DNA of 40,290 bases, from positions 1 to 40,290 of the forward strand of contig VXWI01000025.1 of NCBI GenBank assembly GCA_009835985.1, in the 5' to 3' direction. Both the position numbers and the translations under genes were made by a program. The DNA is from Acidobacteriota bacterium. Lineage in GTDB: Bacteria > Acidobacteriota > Vicinamibacteria > Marinacidobacterales > Marinacidobacteraceae. Positions 1 through 7,800 of this stretch are shown in pieces. Position 1 is the first letter of the stretch. Each line of letters opens with the position of its first letter. Below the pieces are notes generated by a model that ran no database searches, was not told where the DNA came from, and worked only from the letters and a program-made list of their open reading frames with translations.

Positions 1-52
1 GCTCTCGGTGTAACTGTGAAAACCGGCTCAGCACACAAAATTGCTTACAGGC
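1..52. other. Contig-edge sequence unrelated to the gene that follows
   Basis: The receptor reading frame that is convincing from about position 53 has in-frame stops at 11-13 (taa) and 17-19 (tga). The residues encoded between about 20 and 50 do not resemble the strand that precedes the FDYQW motif in the other three receptors of this window. The stretch also looks less GC-rich than the gene. I read it as a chimeric or low-quality contig end; a real rearrangement junction is possible. Confidence 0.5.
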
Positions 53-562
53 CCCTACTTCGACTACCAGTGGCGCCACGAGGCCCGGCGCAGCAACAAC
101 GAGTCCACGAGCCCCCTGACCACGGATCCGATCAACGTGGATTGGCACTACTCGTACGGCCCCGTGCCCCTCGTGCAGGATCTCTCCAACTGGCAGGCCA
201 AGACCGCCGGCCGCTACGTGTTCCCCTACGACTTTGGGGCTGCGGCCACGCTGCGCCTCGTGAGCGGCTACAACTGGTCCCCCATCCTGTCGATCGCGGT
301 GCCGAACGTCGGCTCGCAGCGCATCTTTCTCGACAACCTCGACGAGCGGCGTTCCGATACCGTGACGATCCTCGACTTCCGCGTGGACAAGACCTTCTCG
401 CTGGACGGTCGGGCGGAGGTTCAGCTCATGCTCGACGTCTTCAACGCCCTCAACGACGCCACCGAAACCAACTTCAACATGCGGGTCGGCTCCGCGTACC
501 GCGAACCGATCGAGTGGATCCAGGGCCGCACCATCGGCCTCAGCGCCCGCCTGACGTTCTAG
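41..562 (+). CDS. Oar-like outer-membrane receptor, C-terminal fragment (5' end missing)
   Basis: This is the last ~170 residues of a TonB-dependent-receptor-type beta-barrel. It shares landmarks with the three full-length receptors of this window: FDYQWR near the start, SPLTTDP, a TVTILDFRVDKTF strand, a VFNALND segment, and the ending GRTIGLSARLTF with the terminal Phe typical of outer-membrane barrels. The signal peptide, carboxypeptidase-regulatory-like domain, plug and most of the barrel lie off the contig. Reliable coding starts near 53; the nominal TTG at 41 is not a believable start because upstream sequence is unrelated. A strong terminator follows 26 bp after the stop. Ligand unknown. 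It is either a complete gene cut by the contig edge or a true remnant; the sequence cannot tell these apart. Confidence 0.8.
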   Translation: MLTGPYFDYQWRHEARRSNNESTSPLTTDPINVDWHYSYGPVPLVQDLSNWQAKTAGRYVFPYDFGAAATLRLVSGYNWSPILSIAVPNVGSQRIFLDNLDERRSDTVTILDFRVDKTFSLDGRAEVQLMLDVFNALNDATETNFNMRVGSAYREPIEWIQGRTIGLSARLTF

Positions 563-588
563 GGATCCTCCAGCTCAAGCACCTTCAA

Positions 589-620
589 GGCCCGCCGCCC
601 TTTGGGGCGGCGGGCCTTCT
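589..620 (+). terminator. Rho-independent terminator of the receptor fragment
   Basis: A perfect 12-bp GC stem (589-600 pairing with 605-616) closes a 4-nt loop TTTG and is followed by TTCT. It lies 26 bp after the receptor stop. The short T-run makes it weaker than the terminators of the two other receptors, but the stem is just as long. Confidence 0.75.
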
Positions 621-624
621 GCCT

Positions 625-673
625 GGAACGCCGGGCTCCGGCCGGCACAGCCCGCCGGAGGCGGGCGGAATCG
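625..673 (+). repeat. Two-hairpin intergenic repeat, copy 1 (degenerate)
   Basis: The stretch matches the dispersed repeat seen at 22054-22098 and 27930-27973: a GC-rich GCCGG...CCGGC dyad (imperfect here) followed by a second hairpin with stem CCCGCC (651-656), loop GGA and GGCGGG (660-665). It lies between the receptor terminator and mazE. It resembles REP-type palindromic units; no REP-associated transposase is in the window. Confidence 0.5.
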
Positions 674-738
674 CGGATCGCCAACCCTCGGGACCGGTTT
701 CGCCGGGTGAGAAGAAACTGCGCCCGCTTAGCAATCAG

Positions 739-756
739 GGATATACTTTGGATATC
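739..756 (+). promoter_or_regulatory. Candidate mazEF promoter and operator
   Basis: A TATACT hexamer (742-747) fits a -10 box and would start transcription about 18 nt before mazE. It lies inside an inverted repeat GATAT (740-744) / ATATC (752-756), and GGATAT also occurs twice as a direct repeat. MazE-type antitoxins usually repress their own promoter, so a dyad over the -10 is a plausible operator. No good -35 box is visible. Confidence 0.4.
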
Positions 757-771
757 TCTACGGACGATCTC

Positions 772-1011
772 ATGGGTGCTCGAACGACTGTCTCGCGCTG
801 GGGTGCAAGCCTCGCGATCCGGATTCCCAAGCCCGTCGCCGAGCAATGGGGCGTGCGCGAAGGGGCGGTCGTTGAACTCGTCCCGCGCCGGGACGAAGTG
901 ATCCTTCGCAAGCGGCGCTACGAGCTCAGGGACCTGGTTGCCGGCATCACTGCGGACAATCGCCACGGTGAGGCGGACTGGGGAGCAACCAAGGGCAAGG
1001 AGGAGTGGTAG
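772..1011 (+). CDS. mazE: MazE-type antitoxin (AbrB/SpoVT fold)
   Basis: A 79-residue labile antitoxin that would bind and neutralise the MazF ribonuclease encoded immediately downstream and, with it, repress the operon. The N-terminal swapped-hairpin DNA-binding domain is recognisable from SRWGASLAIRIPK (residues ~8-20). The acidic/aromatic C-terminus (DWGATKGKEEW) matches the DWG-x-PK-x-KExW tail of E. coli MazE, the part that wraps MazF. Length is close to the E. coli protein (82). The frame is open further upstream, but this ATG is the only start that fits the family length and lies just behind the TATACT box. The stop overlaps the mazF start by 7 nt, as usual for such pairs. Confidence 0.9.
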   Translation: MGARTTVSRWGASLAIRIPKPVAEQWGVREGAVVELVPRRDEVILRKRRYELRDLVAGITADNRHGEADWGATKGKEEW

Positions 1012-1346
1012 GCGATCCTCACGTTCCCGACCGCGGCGAACTCGTCTGGTTGAACTTCAACCCGCAGGCCGGGCACGAACAGGCGGGCCATCGCCCGGCG
1101 CTCGTCCTGAGTCCAAGGGAATACAACGAGCAGTCAGGCGTCGCCCTGTTCGCTCCGATCACCTCCACGGTGAAGGGATATCCCTTCGAAGTGGAGTTGC
1201 CGCCGGGCGGCCCCATCGTGGGCGTCGTTCTGGCGGATCAGGTACGCAGCCTCGATTGGCGGGCGCGGCGCCTGACATCGGCAGCCATCGCCCCGCGCCA
1301 AGTGGTAGCCGAGACGCTGGGCAAGGTGAACGCGCTGTTTTCCTGA
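1005..1346 (+). CDS. mazF: MazF-type mRNA interferase toxin
   Basis: A 113-residue sequence-specific endoribonuclease that cuts mRNA and arrests translation when MazE is degraded. The match to E. coli MazF is close along the whole chain: GELVWLNFNPQ at the N-terminus, EQAGHRPALVLSP with the catalytic-region Arg, then a conserved Thr in APITSTVKGYPFEV, and LADQVRSLDWRAR near the C-terminus. It starts with GTG at 1005 inside the end of mazE, implying translational coupling. It faces the NHL lipoprotein gene convergently with only 20 bp between stops. All expected motifs are intact, so the pair is probably active. Cleavage specificity cannot be read from the sequence. Confidence 0.93.
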   Translation: MVGDPHVPDRGELVWLNFNPQAGHEQAGHRPALVLSPREYNEQSGVALFAPITSTVKGYPFEVELPPGGPIVGVVLADQVRSLDWRARRLTSAAIAPRQVVAETLGKVNALFS

Positions 1347-1366
1347 AACCGGCGTGAGTTTGGGGA

Positions 1367-2485
1367 TTACTGCGGGGCGCGTTCGTACTTGGTGAGGCCG
1401 CCGCCCGCGGTCGGGCGTGAGGCGGGTCCCTCGGCGACGAACACGTTTCCGTCCTCATCCACCGCGACGCCCTCGCCCGCAACGCCCTGCAGCACCCGTC
1501 CCTCGGCGGGGTAGTGCGGAGGAATGAAGGCCGTCACCTTGTCCTCGCTTGCGTGGCCGATGCGGATCCCGTTCAGCCACCCGTAGTGGTTCGTCTCCGT
1601 GGACTCGGAATCGATCGCGTAGAGCATGTCGTCGTCGGTGATGAACAGCCCGCTGATCCGGCTGAACTGGTAGTAGATGTCCAGCAGGTTCCCGTCCTGG
1701 TCGAAGATCTGGATCCGGTGGTTGCCCCGGTCGGCCACGAAGAGCCGTCCCTGGGAATCGAACTCCACCCCGTGGGGCGTGCGGAACTGGCCGGGTCGGA
1801 AGCCGATGATGCCCCACTCCTTGATGAAGTTGCCTTCGGAGTCGTACTTGAGCATGCGTCCGGTGCGCCCTTCCGGCGGATCCGGGCTCTGGCCGCTGTG
1901 GCCGTCGGAAACGAAGATATCGCCGTTCGGCGCCGTGATGACGTCGCAGGGCTCGTGGAGCTGGCCGGGGCCGGTCCCCGGCTGGCCGGCGATCCCGAGT
2001 CGCATCAACTCTTCACCCTCGGGGGTGAACTTGATGACCTGGTGGCCCTTGGTCCCGGCCTCGTTCCCCTGCGAGTCCGTGACCCACACGTTGCCGTCAT
2101 CGTCCACATGCAGTCCGTGCGGGAGCACGAAGAGCCCGGCGCCGAACTCCGCGAGGAGTTCGCCCGTGTGCCGGTCGTACTTGAGGATGGGATTGATGTC
2201 CGGGTTCTCCTCGCAGCCGCCGGCCAGCGCGTTCGCGCCACAGCGGTCGTAGACCCAGACGTGGCCGTCCGGGCCGATGTCCACACCGGCCGTGGAACCC
2301 CAGGTCCGGCCGTCCGGGAGATCGGCCCACTGGGTGATGACCACCGGGTTCGGATTCGGCAGGTTCCGCTGCACCAGATCGGGGCTTCCGGCCGGTTCCT
2401 CCATCTCGGGGGCCGTGGCGCCGCCACAGCCGTAGGCGCCTAGCGCCAGGGCACCTGCAATCAGAAGGATCTTCACATCGCGCAT
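1367..2485 (-). CDS. NHL-repeat beta-propeller lipoprotein (PAL-like)
   Basis: A 372-residue exported protein. The signal peptide ends ALGAYGC with Cys20 as the likely lipidated residue, followed by an acidic linker. The rest is about six NHL blades, each with a Gly-hydrophobic then D-x-x-G-x-hydrophobic-x-V-x-D pattern, for example DIGPDGHVWVYD, DDDGNVWVTD, APNGDIFVSD, DSQGRLFVADRGNHRIQIF and DEDGNVFVAE. Proteins of this shape are often named peptidyl-alpha-hydroxyglycine alpha-amidating lyase-like, but I do not claim that activity; a binding role is equally likely. The start is supported by AAGGAG in front of ATG 2485. It is the last gene of the six-gene minus-strand run that starts at 14154, so it probably acts in the same envelope process as the cytochrome and receptors. 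Confidence 0.85.
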   Translation of the reverse strand: MRDVKILLIAGALALGAYGCGGATAPEMEEPAGSPDLVQRNLPNPNPVVITQWADLPDGRTWGSTAGVDIGPDGHVWVYDRCGANALAGGCEENPDINPILKYDRHTGELLAEFGAGLFVLPHGLHVDDDGNVWVTDSQGNEAGTKGHQVIKFTPEGEELMRLGIAGQPGTGPGQLHEPCDVITAPNGDIFVSDGHSGQSPDPPEGRTGRMLKYDSEGNFIKEWGIIGFRPGQFRTPHGVEFDSQGRLFVADRGNHRIQIFDQDGNLLDIYYQFSRISGLFITDDDMLYAIDSESTETNHYGWLNGIRIGHASEDKVTAFIPPHYPAEGRVLQGVAGEGVAVDEDGNVFVAEGPASRPTAGGGLTKYERAPQ

Positions 2486-2510
2486 CGTGTTGCTCCTTGG
2501 GGAGGTTCGA

Positions 2511-2545
2511 GGTCAGCCCCCCGGCTGACCGGGTTTCGCAGTGTA
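2511..2545 (-). promoter_or_regulatory. Leader hairpin and candidate -10 upstream of the NHL gene
   Basis: On the minus strand a TACACT hexamer (2545-2540) could be a -10 box. Just downstream a perfect 8-bp inverted repeat GGTCAGCC / GGCTGACC (2511-2518 and 2523-2530, 4-nt loop) would form at the 5' end of the mRNA, about 25 nt before the ATG and close to the ribosome-binding site. It could stabilise the mRNA or modulate initiation. It has no T-run, so it is not an ordinary terminator. Confidence 0.35.
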
Positions 2546-2593
2546 CCCGGGTGCCGGTATGCAGCGCGTGGCGGGAAACGCCTCGGTCTGTGG

Positions 2594-4537
2594 TCAGGGG
2601 CGAACGTCGGTCGTCGGCAGCGGGCCCACGTACGGGCGGCCGGCCCGATAAAGCGCCAGGCGTTGCGAAAATGCCGCGGCATCTGCGGCGGCCCCGGCGT
2701 TCGTAGCCAGGTTGGCGGCGCGTTCCGCGGCCTGCATGGCGCCGTTGAAATCCCCAATCGCCGCCAGGGCAGCCCCGAAAACATCCAGCGAGCGGGGTTC
2801 CTGAAACGCGAACTGTCCCGCGAGGCGCTCTGCCAGGCCTACTGCCTCGTCCGGACTTCGCAGGTCGCGTCGCGGGTGGGCGGCGAGGATTCCGGCCAGC
2901 GGCCCAAGCGCTGCGGGAAGCTCCGGCTCGAGTCTCAGGGCGTCGCGAAACGCGGCGATCGCCTCCGCCGGCCGGTCGGCGCCCAGCAGCGCGGCGCCCA
3001 GCGCGGCGTGGATCCCCGCGGAACCGGCGCTCAGTTCCGCCGCGGTCGCAAGCGGCCCGACCGCGCTCGCGAAGTCGCCGGACTGAAGCAGCGTTTCGCC
3101 CAGTTCGTAGTGGGCGTGCGGAGTCCGGGGCCGCTCGGACGCGGCTTCCCGGAACGCGGCGAGGGCGTCGGGAACCCGTCCGCCGTCCCGGAACAGTGCG
3201 CCGGCCTTCAACCGTGTTTCGTAGTCGGCGCCGCCTTCGAGCGCTTCCGCCAGCAGCGCCTGCGCCTCGGCCCGGGCTCCGCGGATGTGGAGCAGCTCGG
3301 CGAGGCCGGCGCGAAGGCGGGCTGATTTCGCGGGAGGGTTTTCTTCGGGGATCCGCCGCTGGTAGAGATCCTCGAGCCAGGCGAGTTCCCGGCGGCCGGC
3401 AGCCGAGGCGGGGGTCGGCGCCTCCCCGGGCAGCCGGATCCAGTGGTCGGTGAACGGAGTGCCGTGGAACGCCTCGCGTTCGGTCGGCAGGTGGCACCCG
3501 GCGCAGTCGGACTCAGCCGTGACCACGGTCTGCCGGTGGAGCGACGGGACGTCCTCGTGGCAACGGGAGCAGACGGCGCGAGTCCGGGCCGGTCCGGCGG
3601 GGTCAGGTAGATGCGGGTCGTGGCACTCGGTGCACGTGATCGTGGTTGCGGGAGCGGACCCGCGGAAACAGGCGCTCATCATCAGGCTCGCCCCGGCGTG
3701 GCGCGCCAACAGCGGATCGCGGGCCAGAATCTCACGGGGTTCGAAGTCGGTCGGTTGGCGGTGGCACTGCCCGCAGAAGACGACCTGATCCGCGGGTGAG
3801 AGCTTCCCGGGATGGAAGATGGGACCGGGATCACCGTCCGCCGACTGCGCCTCGACGTGCGCGATGCCGGAGCCGTGGCAACGCTCGCAGGAGACGCCCA
3901 GCACGGCTTCGTGCGGGTTGAATCGCCCGTCCTCGTCCCACGCGAGCGCGGTGGCGTGGCAGCCGATGCAGTTTGCGCTCTCTTCGGTCGTGTCGAGGTT
4001 GCCCAGGGCGTCTTCGTCCTCTTCACCCCCCGGAGTCGGGAACCATCCGTCCCGGGCGTGGGAGAAGGAGAGCCGGAGTTCGCGCAGCCGGCGGCCAGGC
4101 GCGAACGAGACGGGGGTGAGGCCCCGAAGTCCGGAGCCGAAGACGGCATCCACCGGGACCTCCGGCGGATCGGCGCCCGGTGCGGTGAACCGGACACCTC
4201 CATCGGCTTCGAGCTCGTAAGCCGGCTGCGGTCCGATCGCTGCTGACCAGGAGACCGCCCGCGCCAGCATCTCGTCCGAGAACCAGTGCCCACGGGTCGT
4301 TTCCGTCACCACGCCCGCGGTCTGCGCCATGGGGTGTTCCGCCTGGGCCAGGACGATGTCCGCGTGACAGGCGGCGCACACGTCGGCGCCCACGCCCGCG
4401 TCCGCGGCAGAGAGGGGTTCCCGTGGCGCCGTCGCCTGCCTGGATGGAGACTCGGCGCGATCCGGGTCGCCTCCGCAGCCCCACGATGATGCCAGCAGGA
4501 ACGCCGCTGCGACCGCAGCGCTTCGGGACGGGAACAT
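2594..4537 (-). CDS. Exported seven-haem cytochrome c fused to TPR repeats
   Basis: A ~647-residue periplasmic or surface electron-transfer protein. An N-terminal signal peptide ends SSWGC (Cys21; weak lipobox). It is followed by seven CxxCH haem-attachment motifs: CAACH (residues 54-58), then CIGCH, CERCH, CGQCH, CTECH, CSRCH and CAGCH, all in the first ~350 residues, arranged as in cytochrome c554-like multihaem domains. The second half is an alanine-rich array of TPR helices, a protein-protein interaction module. The chosen start is ATG 4537 because it puts the signal peptide at the N-terminus; a GTG at 4564 in the same frame would add nine polar residues. It lies just after the terminator of receptor A and before the NHL lipoprotein, all on one strand. 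Partner and substrate unknown. Confidence 0.85.
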   Translation of the reverse strand: MFPSRSAAVAAAFLLASSWGCGGDPDRAESPSRQATAPREPLSAADAGVGADVCAACHADIVLAQAEHPMAQTAGVVTETTRGHWFSDEMLARAVSWSAAIGPQPAYELEADGGVRFTAPGADPPEVPVDAVFGSGLRGLTPVSFAPGRRLRELRLSFSHARDGWFPTPGGEEDEDALGNLDTTEESANCIGCHATALAWDEDGRFNPHEAVLGVSCERCHGSGIAHVEAQSADGDPGPIFHPGKLSPADQVVFCGQCHRQPTDFEPREILARDPLLARHAGASLMMSACFRGSAPATTITCTECHDPHLPDPAGPARTRAVCSRCHEDVPSLHRQTVVTAESDCAGCHLPTEREAFHGTPFTDHWIRLPGEAPTPASAAGRRELAWLEDLYQRRIPEENPPAKSARLRAGLAELLHIRGARAEAQALLAEALEGGADYETRLKAGALFRDGGRVPDALAAFREAASERPRTPHAHYELGETLLQSGDFASAVGPLATAAELSAGSAGIHAALGAALLGADRPAEAIAAFRDALRLEPELPAALGPLAGILAAHPRRDLRSPDEAVGLAERLAGQFAFQEPRSLDVFGAALAAIGDFNGAMQAAERAANLATNAGAAADAAAFSQRLALYRAGRPYVGPLPTTDVRP

Positions 4538-4563
4538 GCGCCGATCTTGGCCGAAGTCATGCA

Positions 4564-4605
4564 CAAAAGAAAAGACCCGCCGGCCCCTTGCGGGACCGGC
4601 GGGCC
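4564..4605 (-). terminator. Rho-independent terminator of receptor A
   Basis: On the minus strand an 8-bp stem CCCGCCGG / CCGGCGGG (4603-4596 with 4583-4576), extended by an inner CCC/GGG pairing, is followed by TCTTTTCTTTT. It lies 41 bp beyond the receptor A stop and directly before the cytochrome start. Confidence 0.88.
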
Positions 4606-4646
4606 GTGCTGTTCCGGCTGAACCGGTTGGCTGGCCTGCTGTCAGA

Positions 4647-7541
4647 TCAGAAGGTCAACCTCGCGGAAAGCCCGATCGTTCGTCCTTTCAGGTACTCCAC
4701 GATGTTCTGATACGGCACCACCGAATCGAGCAACTGGAAGTTCACGATCGTGTTGGCGTTCATCGCGTTGAAGATGTCGAAGATGAACTGTGCGTTCATG
4801 CGATCGCTCAGCGCGAAGGACTTGTCGAGGCGGAAGTCCACGATGGTCACGTTCGGTGACCGGGCCTCGTTCATGGGAGCGAGCCAGGAAGTGACCGTCA
4901 CCCGCCCGTCGTACACCGTGTTCCGGTGGGTCGGCGCGTAGTTGTAGCCGCTCACGAGCCGATACGTTCCCGCCACTCCGATCTCGTACGGGAGGACATA
5001 CCGTGCGGAAGCCTTCAACTGGTAGGTGGTCGTGTCCTGAACCGTCGGGATGTCCTGGTCGTAGTTGATGAACCAGCCCTGCGACGTGGGGTCGGAAGAC
5101 AGCGGCGAACTGGTTGCCCAGCCGCTGGACGACCCGGCCGCGCTCCGGGGCTCCGACCGCCACTGGTAGTCGAAGTACACGTTGTAGAAGAAGTTGCTCC
5201 GGAAGCGCTTGTTGAGTCCGAGCGAAACGGTGTGGAAGTCCATGTCGCTCTCGCCGGCCGGGTGGTTCGTGGTCAGCCTGTCGGTCGTGCCGACCAGTTC
5301 CTCGGGGTAGAGGAGCAGGTTGAACGACCGGTTGTAGCCCGCGGGACACCCGTCGCAGGTCGGAATCGTGATCGGGGTGTTCAGACCCAGGTCCGCCTGG
5401 TCGTAGCTGCTCCAGGTGTTCCGCATCCGCTTGTACACGTACGAAACACGCGCACCGAGGTCGGCGGTCAACTCGTGCTCGACCGAGGCGCTCAACTCGT
5501 CCGCCCAGGGAAGCGTCCAGTTCGGATCGATGGGCGTCGTGGAACCGGAACCGGCGCCAGCCGTGAACGAGAGCTGCTGGCCCAGTTCCGAGACGTCGTC
5601 GAGGACGCCGTTCATGTTCTGGTCGAGGAACTCGTAGCGGGCCGAAGGCTGGCCGCCGGGGTTCGCCGAGAGAAGCCCGGTCCCGATGTTGGAGTAGTAG
5701 CGTCCGAAGTAGGTCTTGAAGACGCTGGAACCTTCGCCGGTGATGTCATAGGTCAGTCCCACCCGCGGCGCGACGTTCCAGTGGTCGAACACGTCGGCCC
5801 CGGGCGTCACGCCGCCGGCGCCGAAGACGTTCATCAGGATCTGGCCCTGGTGCGCTGGAAGTTCGAACTTGCACTGGAGTACGTCCTGGCAGGCGCTTCC
5901 GGGCGAGTTGTCCGCTTCCAGGTAGTAGAGGATCTGGCTGCCTACGCGGACGCCGGCCATCAGCGTCAGGCGGTCGTTAACCGTCCAGACGTCCTGCACG
6001 AAGAAGTCCGCGTGCATGTTCCGGTTCTCCACCAGGTTCGGAACTCCCACGAGGTCCACCTGGTGCACGTTGAGCGGGCGGCCCTGACCCGGATCGTCGC
6101 GGTAGCGGATGCCGCCTGAGTTCGTGTTGAACCCGCGGAGCTCGCTGTCGATCTGCCAGTCCCAGCCGAACTTGAAGTCATGGCTGCCGTTCCCGATCGG
6201 CACGTAGTAGTTGAACTGGGCGGTGCTCTGCGGCTTCCAGCGGTTCCTGGTAAACGGCTGCCAGCCGGCGCCCGACACGTGGCTGCTAGCCAGGTTGAAC
6301 CTTGGCTCGTTGCCGTTGATCGGATCGTCCTTCGGGACCATCGGCCAGGTCGTCCCCATGTGGCCGACCATGATGTTGCTGAAGAACCGGTCGCTCCAGA
6401 CGCGCTGCCACTCGGCCTTGTGGAGCCAGATCCAGTAGTCCTGGGCGAGGATGGATTCGGCCGGACGGGTGGCGGAGAGTCCGCGGTTGGGCTTCCGCTT
6501 CCACGACCAGGTCGAAAAGCCGATGAACTGGTCACGCTCCGTGATCTGGTAGTTCACCTTCGCGGTGAAGATGTCGAAGTCGCCGATGTCGGTGGCGAGG
6601 TTCTGGTCCACGCCCGAGATCGCAGTGTCGATATAGAAGTTGTTGTAGGCGCCGTAGAACCACGCCTTGTCCCGCACGATGGGGCCGCCGAGATCCAGGT
6701 GGAACTCATAGAAGCTGAGCACCGGCGACGGCGAACCGCCCTGCGCCTCCAGTTCGGAGTTGAAGTTGTCGGCGATCAGGTCGGGCGGGTTCCAGGCCCC
6801 GCTCTGCAGACCCGAGAAATCGTTACCGCCGCTCTTCACGGTGGTCTGGATCTGCGCGCCCGGGGTCGACATCTCCACGTCCGCACCCTGCGCCGAGACC
6901 TGCATTTCCTCCATCGCGTAGTAGTCGTAGTAGCCGCCGGCCGAGCCGGTGCCCTCGGTGGTGTTCACGCCCTCGTAGAGGACCCGGTTCTGACTCCGCA
7001 CTCCGAAGGTCTCGTACATGGACTGCTGGCTCTTGTGGGAGCCGCCCACGTCGTAGCCCTGGACGCGGATGCCCGGGCTCTGGTGGAGCACCGCCCACAT
7101 GTCGGTGGCGGTCGGGACCTCGTCGAGCTGGGTCTTGTCGAAGGTCGCGGCGACGCCGGTGGACTTGACGTCCACCACCGGCGACTCGCCGGTCACGGTG
7201 ACCGTCTCCGCCACGGTCGCAATCTGCATGTTGGCGTCCACCGTGAAGGTGGCGCCGGTCACGACCCGGACGGCTTCGAACACGACGGTCTGGAAACCGC
7301 TCAGTTCGAACTGGATGTTGTAGTCGCCCGGGGGCAGCGCCTGGAACCGGTACGAGCCGTCGATGTCGGTGGTGGCGTTCCGGCCTCCGATGATGGCCTC
7401 ACCGGTGAGGCTGACCGACACTCCGGGGAGAGCGAGTCCCTGTGCGTCGCGCGCCGCGCCTTCGAGGCGCCCGTACTGCTGCTGGGCGGCCGCCGGGAGG
7501 GCGAACGCCAGGAACAGAAGAGCGAGAAGAATCTTTCTCAT
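4647..7541 (-). CDS. Oar-like outer-membrane receptor A (TonB-dependent type)
   Basis: A 964-residue outer-membrane protein. Order: signal peptide ending LPAAAQ; carboxypeptidase-regulatory-like beta-sandwich (YGRLEGAARDAQG to about residue 100); a plug with TVTGESPVVDVKST, DVGGSHKSQQ and the TTVKSGGNDFSG segment; then a long beta-barrel ending GRTIGLSARLTF with a C-terminal Phe. The reading frame extends upstream to 7733, but ATG 7541 is chosen because AAGGAGG lies just before it and a signal peptide follows. Two cysteine pairs, CQDVLQC and CDGC, probably sit in surface loops. It is a close paralogue of receptor B; the first ~265 residues are nearly identical, while the barrel loops differ. 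No TonB/ExbBD genes are in the window. Ligand unknown; uptake or adhesion are both possible. Confidence 0.9.
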   Translation of the reverse strand: MRKILLALLFLAFALPAAAQQQYGRLEGAARDAQGLALPGVSVSLTGEAIIGGRNATTDIDGSYRFQALPPGDYNIQFELSGFQTVVFEAVRVVTGATFTVDANMQIATVAETVTVTGESPVVDVKSTGVAATFDKTQLDEVPTATDMWAVLHQSPGIRVQGYDVGGSHKSQQSMYETFGVRSQNRVLYEGVNTTEGTGSAGGYYDYYAMEEMQVSAQGADVEMSTPGAQIQTTVKSGGNDFSGLQSGAWNPPDLIADNFNSELEAQGGSPSPVLSFYEFHLDLGGPIVRDKAWFYGAYNNFYIDTAISGVDQNLATDIGDFDIFTAKVNYQITERDQFIGFSTWSWKRKPNRGLSATRPAESILAQDYWIWLHKAEWQRVWSDRFFSNIMVGHMGTTWPMVPKDDPINGNEPRFNLASSHVSGAGWQPFTRNRWKPQSTAQFNYYVPIGNGSHDFKFGWDWQIDSELRGFNTNSGGIRYRDDPGQGRPLNVHQVDLVGVPNLVENRNMHADFFVQDVWTVNDRLTLMAGVRVGSQILYYLEADNSPGSACQDVLQCKFELPAHQGQILMNVFGAGGVTPGADVFDHWNVAPRVGLTYDITGEGSSVFKTYFGRYYSNIGTGLLSANPGGQPSARYEFLDQNMNGVLDDVSELGQQLSFTAGAGSGSTTPIDPNWTLPWADELSASVEHELTADLGARVSYVYKRMRNTWSSYDQADLGLNTPITIPTCDGCPAGYNRSFNLLLYPEELVGTTDRLTTNHPAGESDMDFHTVSLGLNKRFRSNFFYNVYFDYQWRSEPRSAAGSSSGWATSSPLSSDPTSQGWFINYDQDIPTVQDTTTYQLKASARYVLPYEIGVAGTYRLVSGYNYAPTHRNTVYDGRVTVTSWLAPMNEARSPNVTIVDFRLDKSFALSDRMNAQFIFDIFNAMNANTIVNFQLLDSVVPYQNIVEYLKGRTIGLSARLTF
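7222..7430. repeat. 209-bp exact repeat, copy in receptor A
   Basis: Positions 7222-7430 are base-for-base identical to 10382-10590 (offset 3160), including third codon positions. The block encodes part of the regulatory-like domain and the start of the plug. Flanking sequence is still highly similar, with scattered synonymous changes, for example at 7185, 7215, 7221 and 7431. Confidence 0.95.
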
Positions 7542-7646
7542 GGTCCCTCCTTGGGGGGAAAGTAGAAGAAACGGTACCAGAGTTCGGCAAGAGATGTGCC
7601 ATCGATCGATCGGGTCTTCTGAATCCACAAGGGCCCATTTTTCAAC

Positions 7647-7683
7647 ATGATACAGAGGGAAGAAGAACGGATTCGCGAATCCG
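7647..7683 (-). promoter_or_regulatory. Candidate receptor A promoter with 16-bp palindrome
   Basis: On the minus strand a TATCAT hexamer (7652-7647) is a reasonable -10 box. A perfect 16-bp palindrome CGGATTCGCGAATCCG occupies 7668-7683, covering the place where a -35 box would lie. A regulator bound there could replace or block sigma contacts. The leader to ATG 7541 would be about 100 nt. Confidence 0.45.
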
Positions 7684-7731
7684 ATCCAATTTTTTCGATC
7701 CACTGACGGGATACGTACAGTCCTCAGCGGC

Positions 7732-7773
7732 AAAAAGAAAAGCCCGCCGGCTTCCGTGGGGAAGCCGGCGGGC
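7732..7773 (-). terminator. Rho-independent terminator of receptor B
   Basis: A perfect 14-bp stem (7773-7760 pairing with 7755-7742) with a 4-nt loop is followed on the minus strand by TTTTCTTTTT. It lies 27 bp beyond the receptor B stop. This is the strongest terminator in the window. Confidence 0.95.
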
Positions 7774-7800
7774 CAGGTCCCGAGCGGACGGCTCAGCGGG

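Noticed and set aside
16..1011. A 331-codon frame covering the first kilobase
   Set aside because: Only its last 79 codons are real (mazE). The rest is a shifted reading of the receptor fragment, its terminator and the repeat.
6180..7565. 461-codon plus-strand frame
   Set aside because: It is antisense to receptor A and repeats the same shadow protein as the frame opposite receptor B, as expected from the paralogy.
7542..7733. Longer N-terminus for receptor A
   Set aside because: The extra ~64 residues precede a perfect signal peptide and a good ribosome-binding site at 7541, and include the promoter palindrome.
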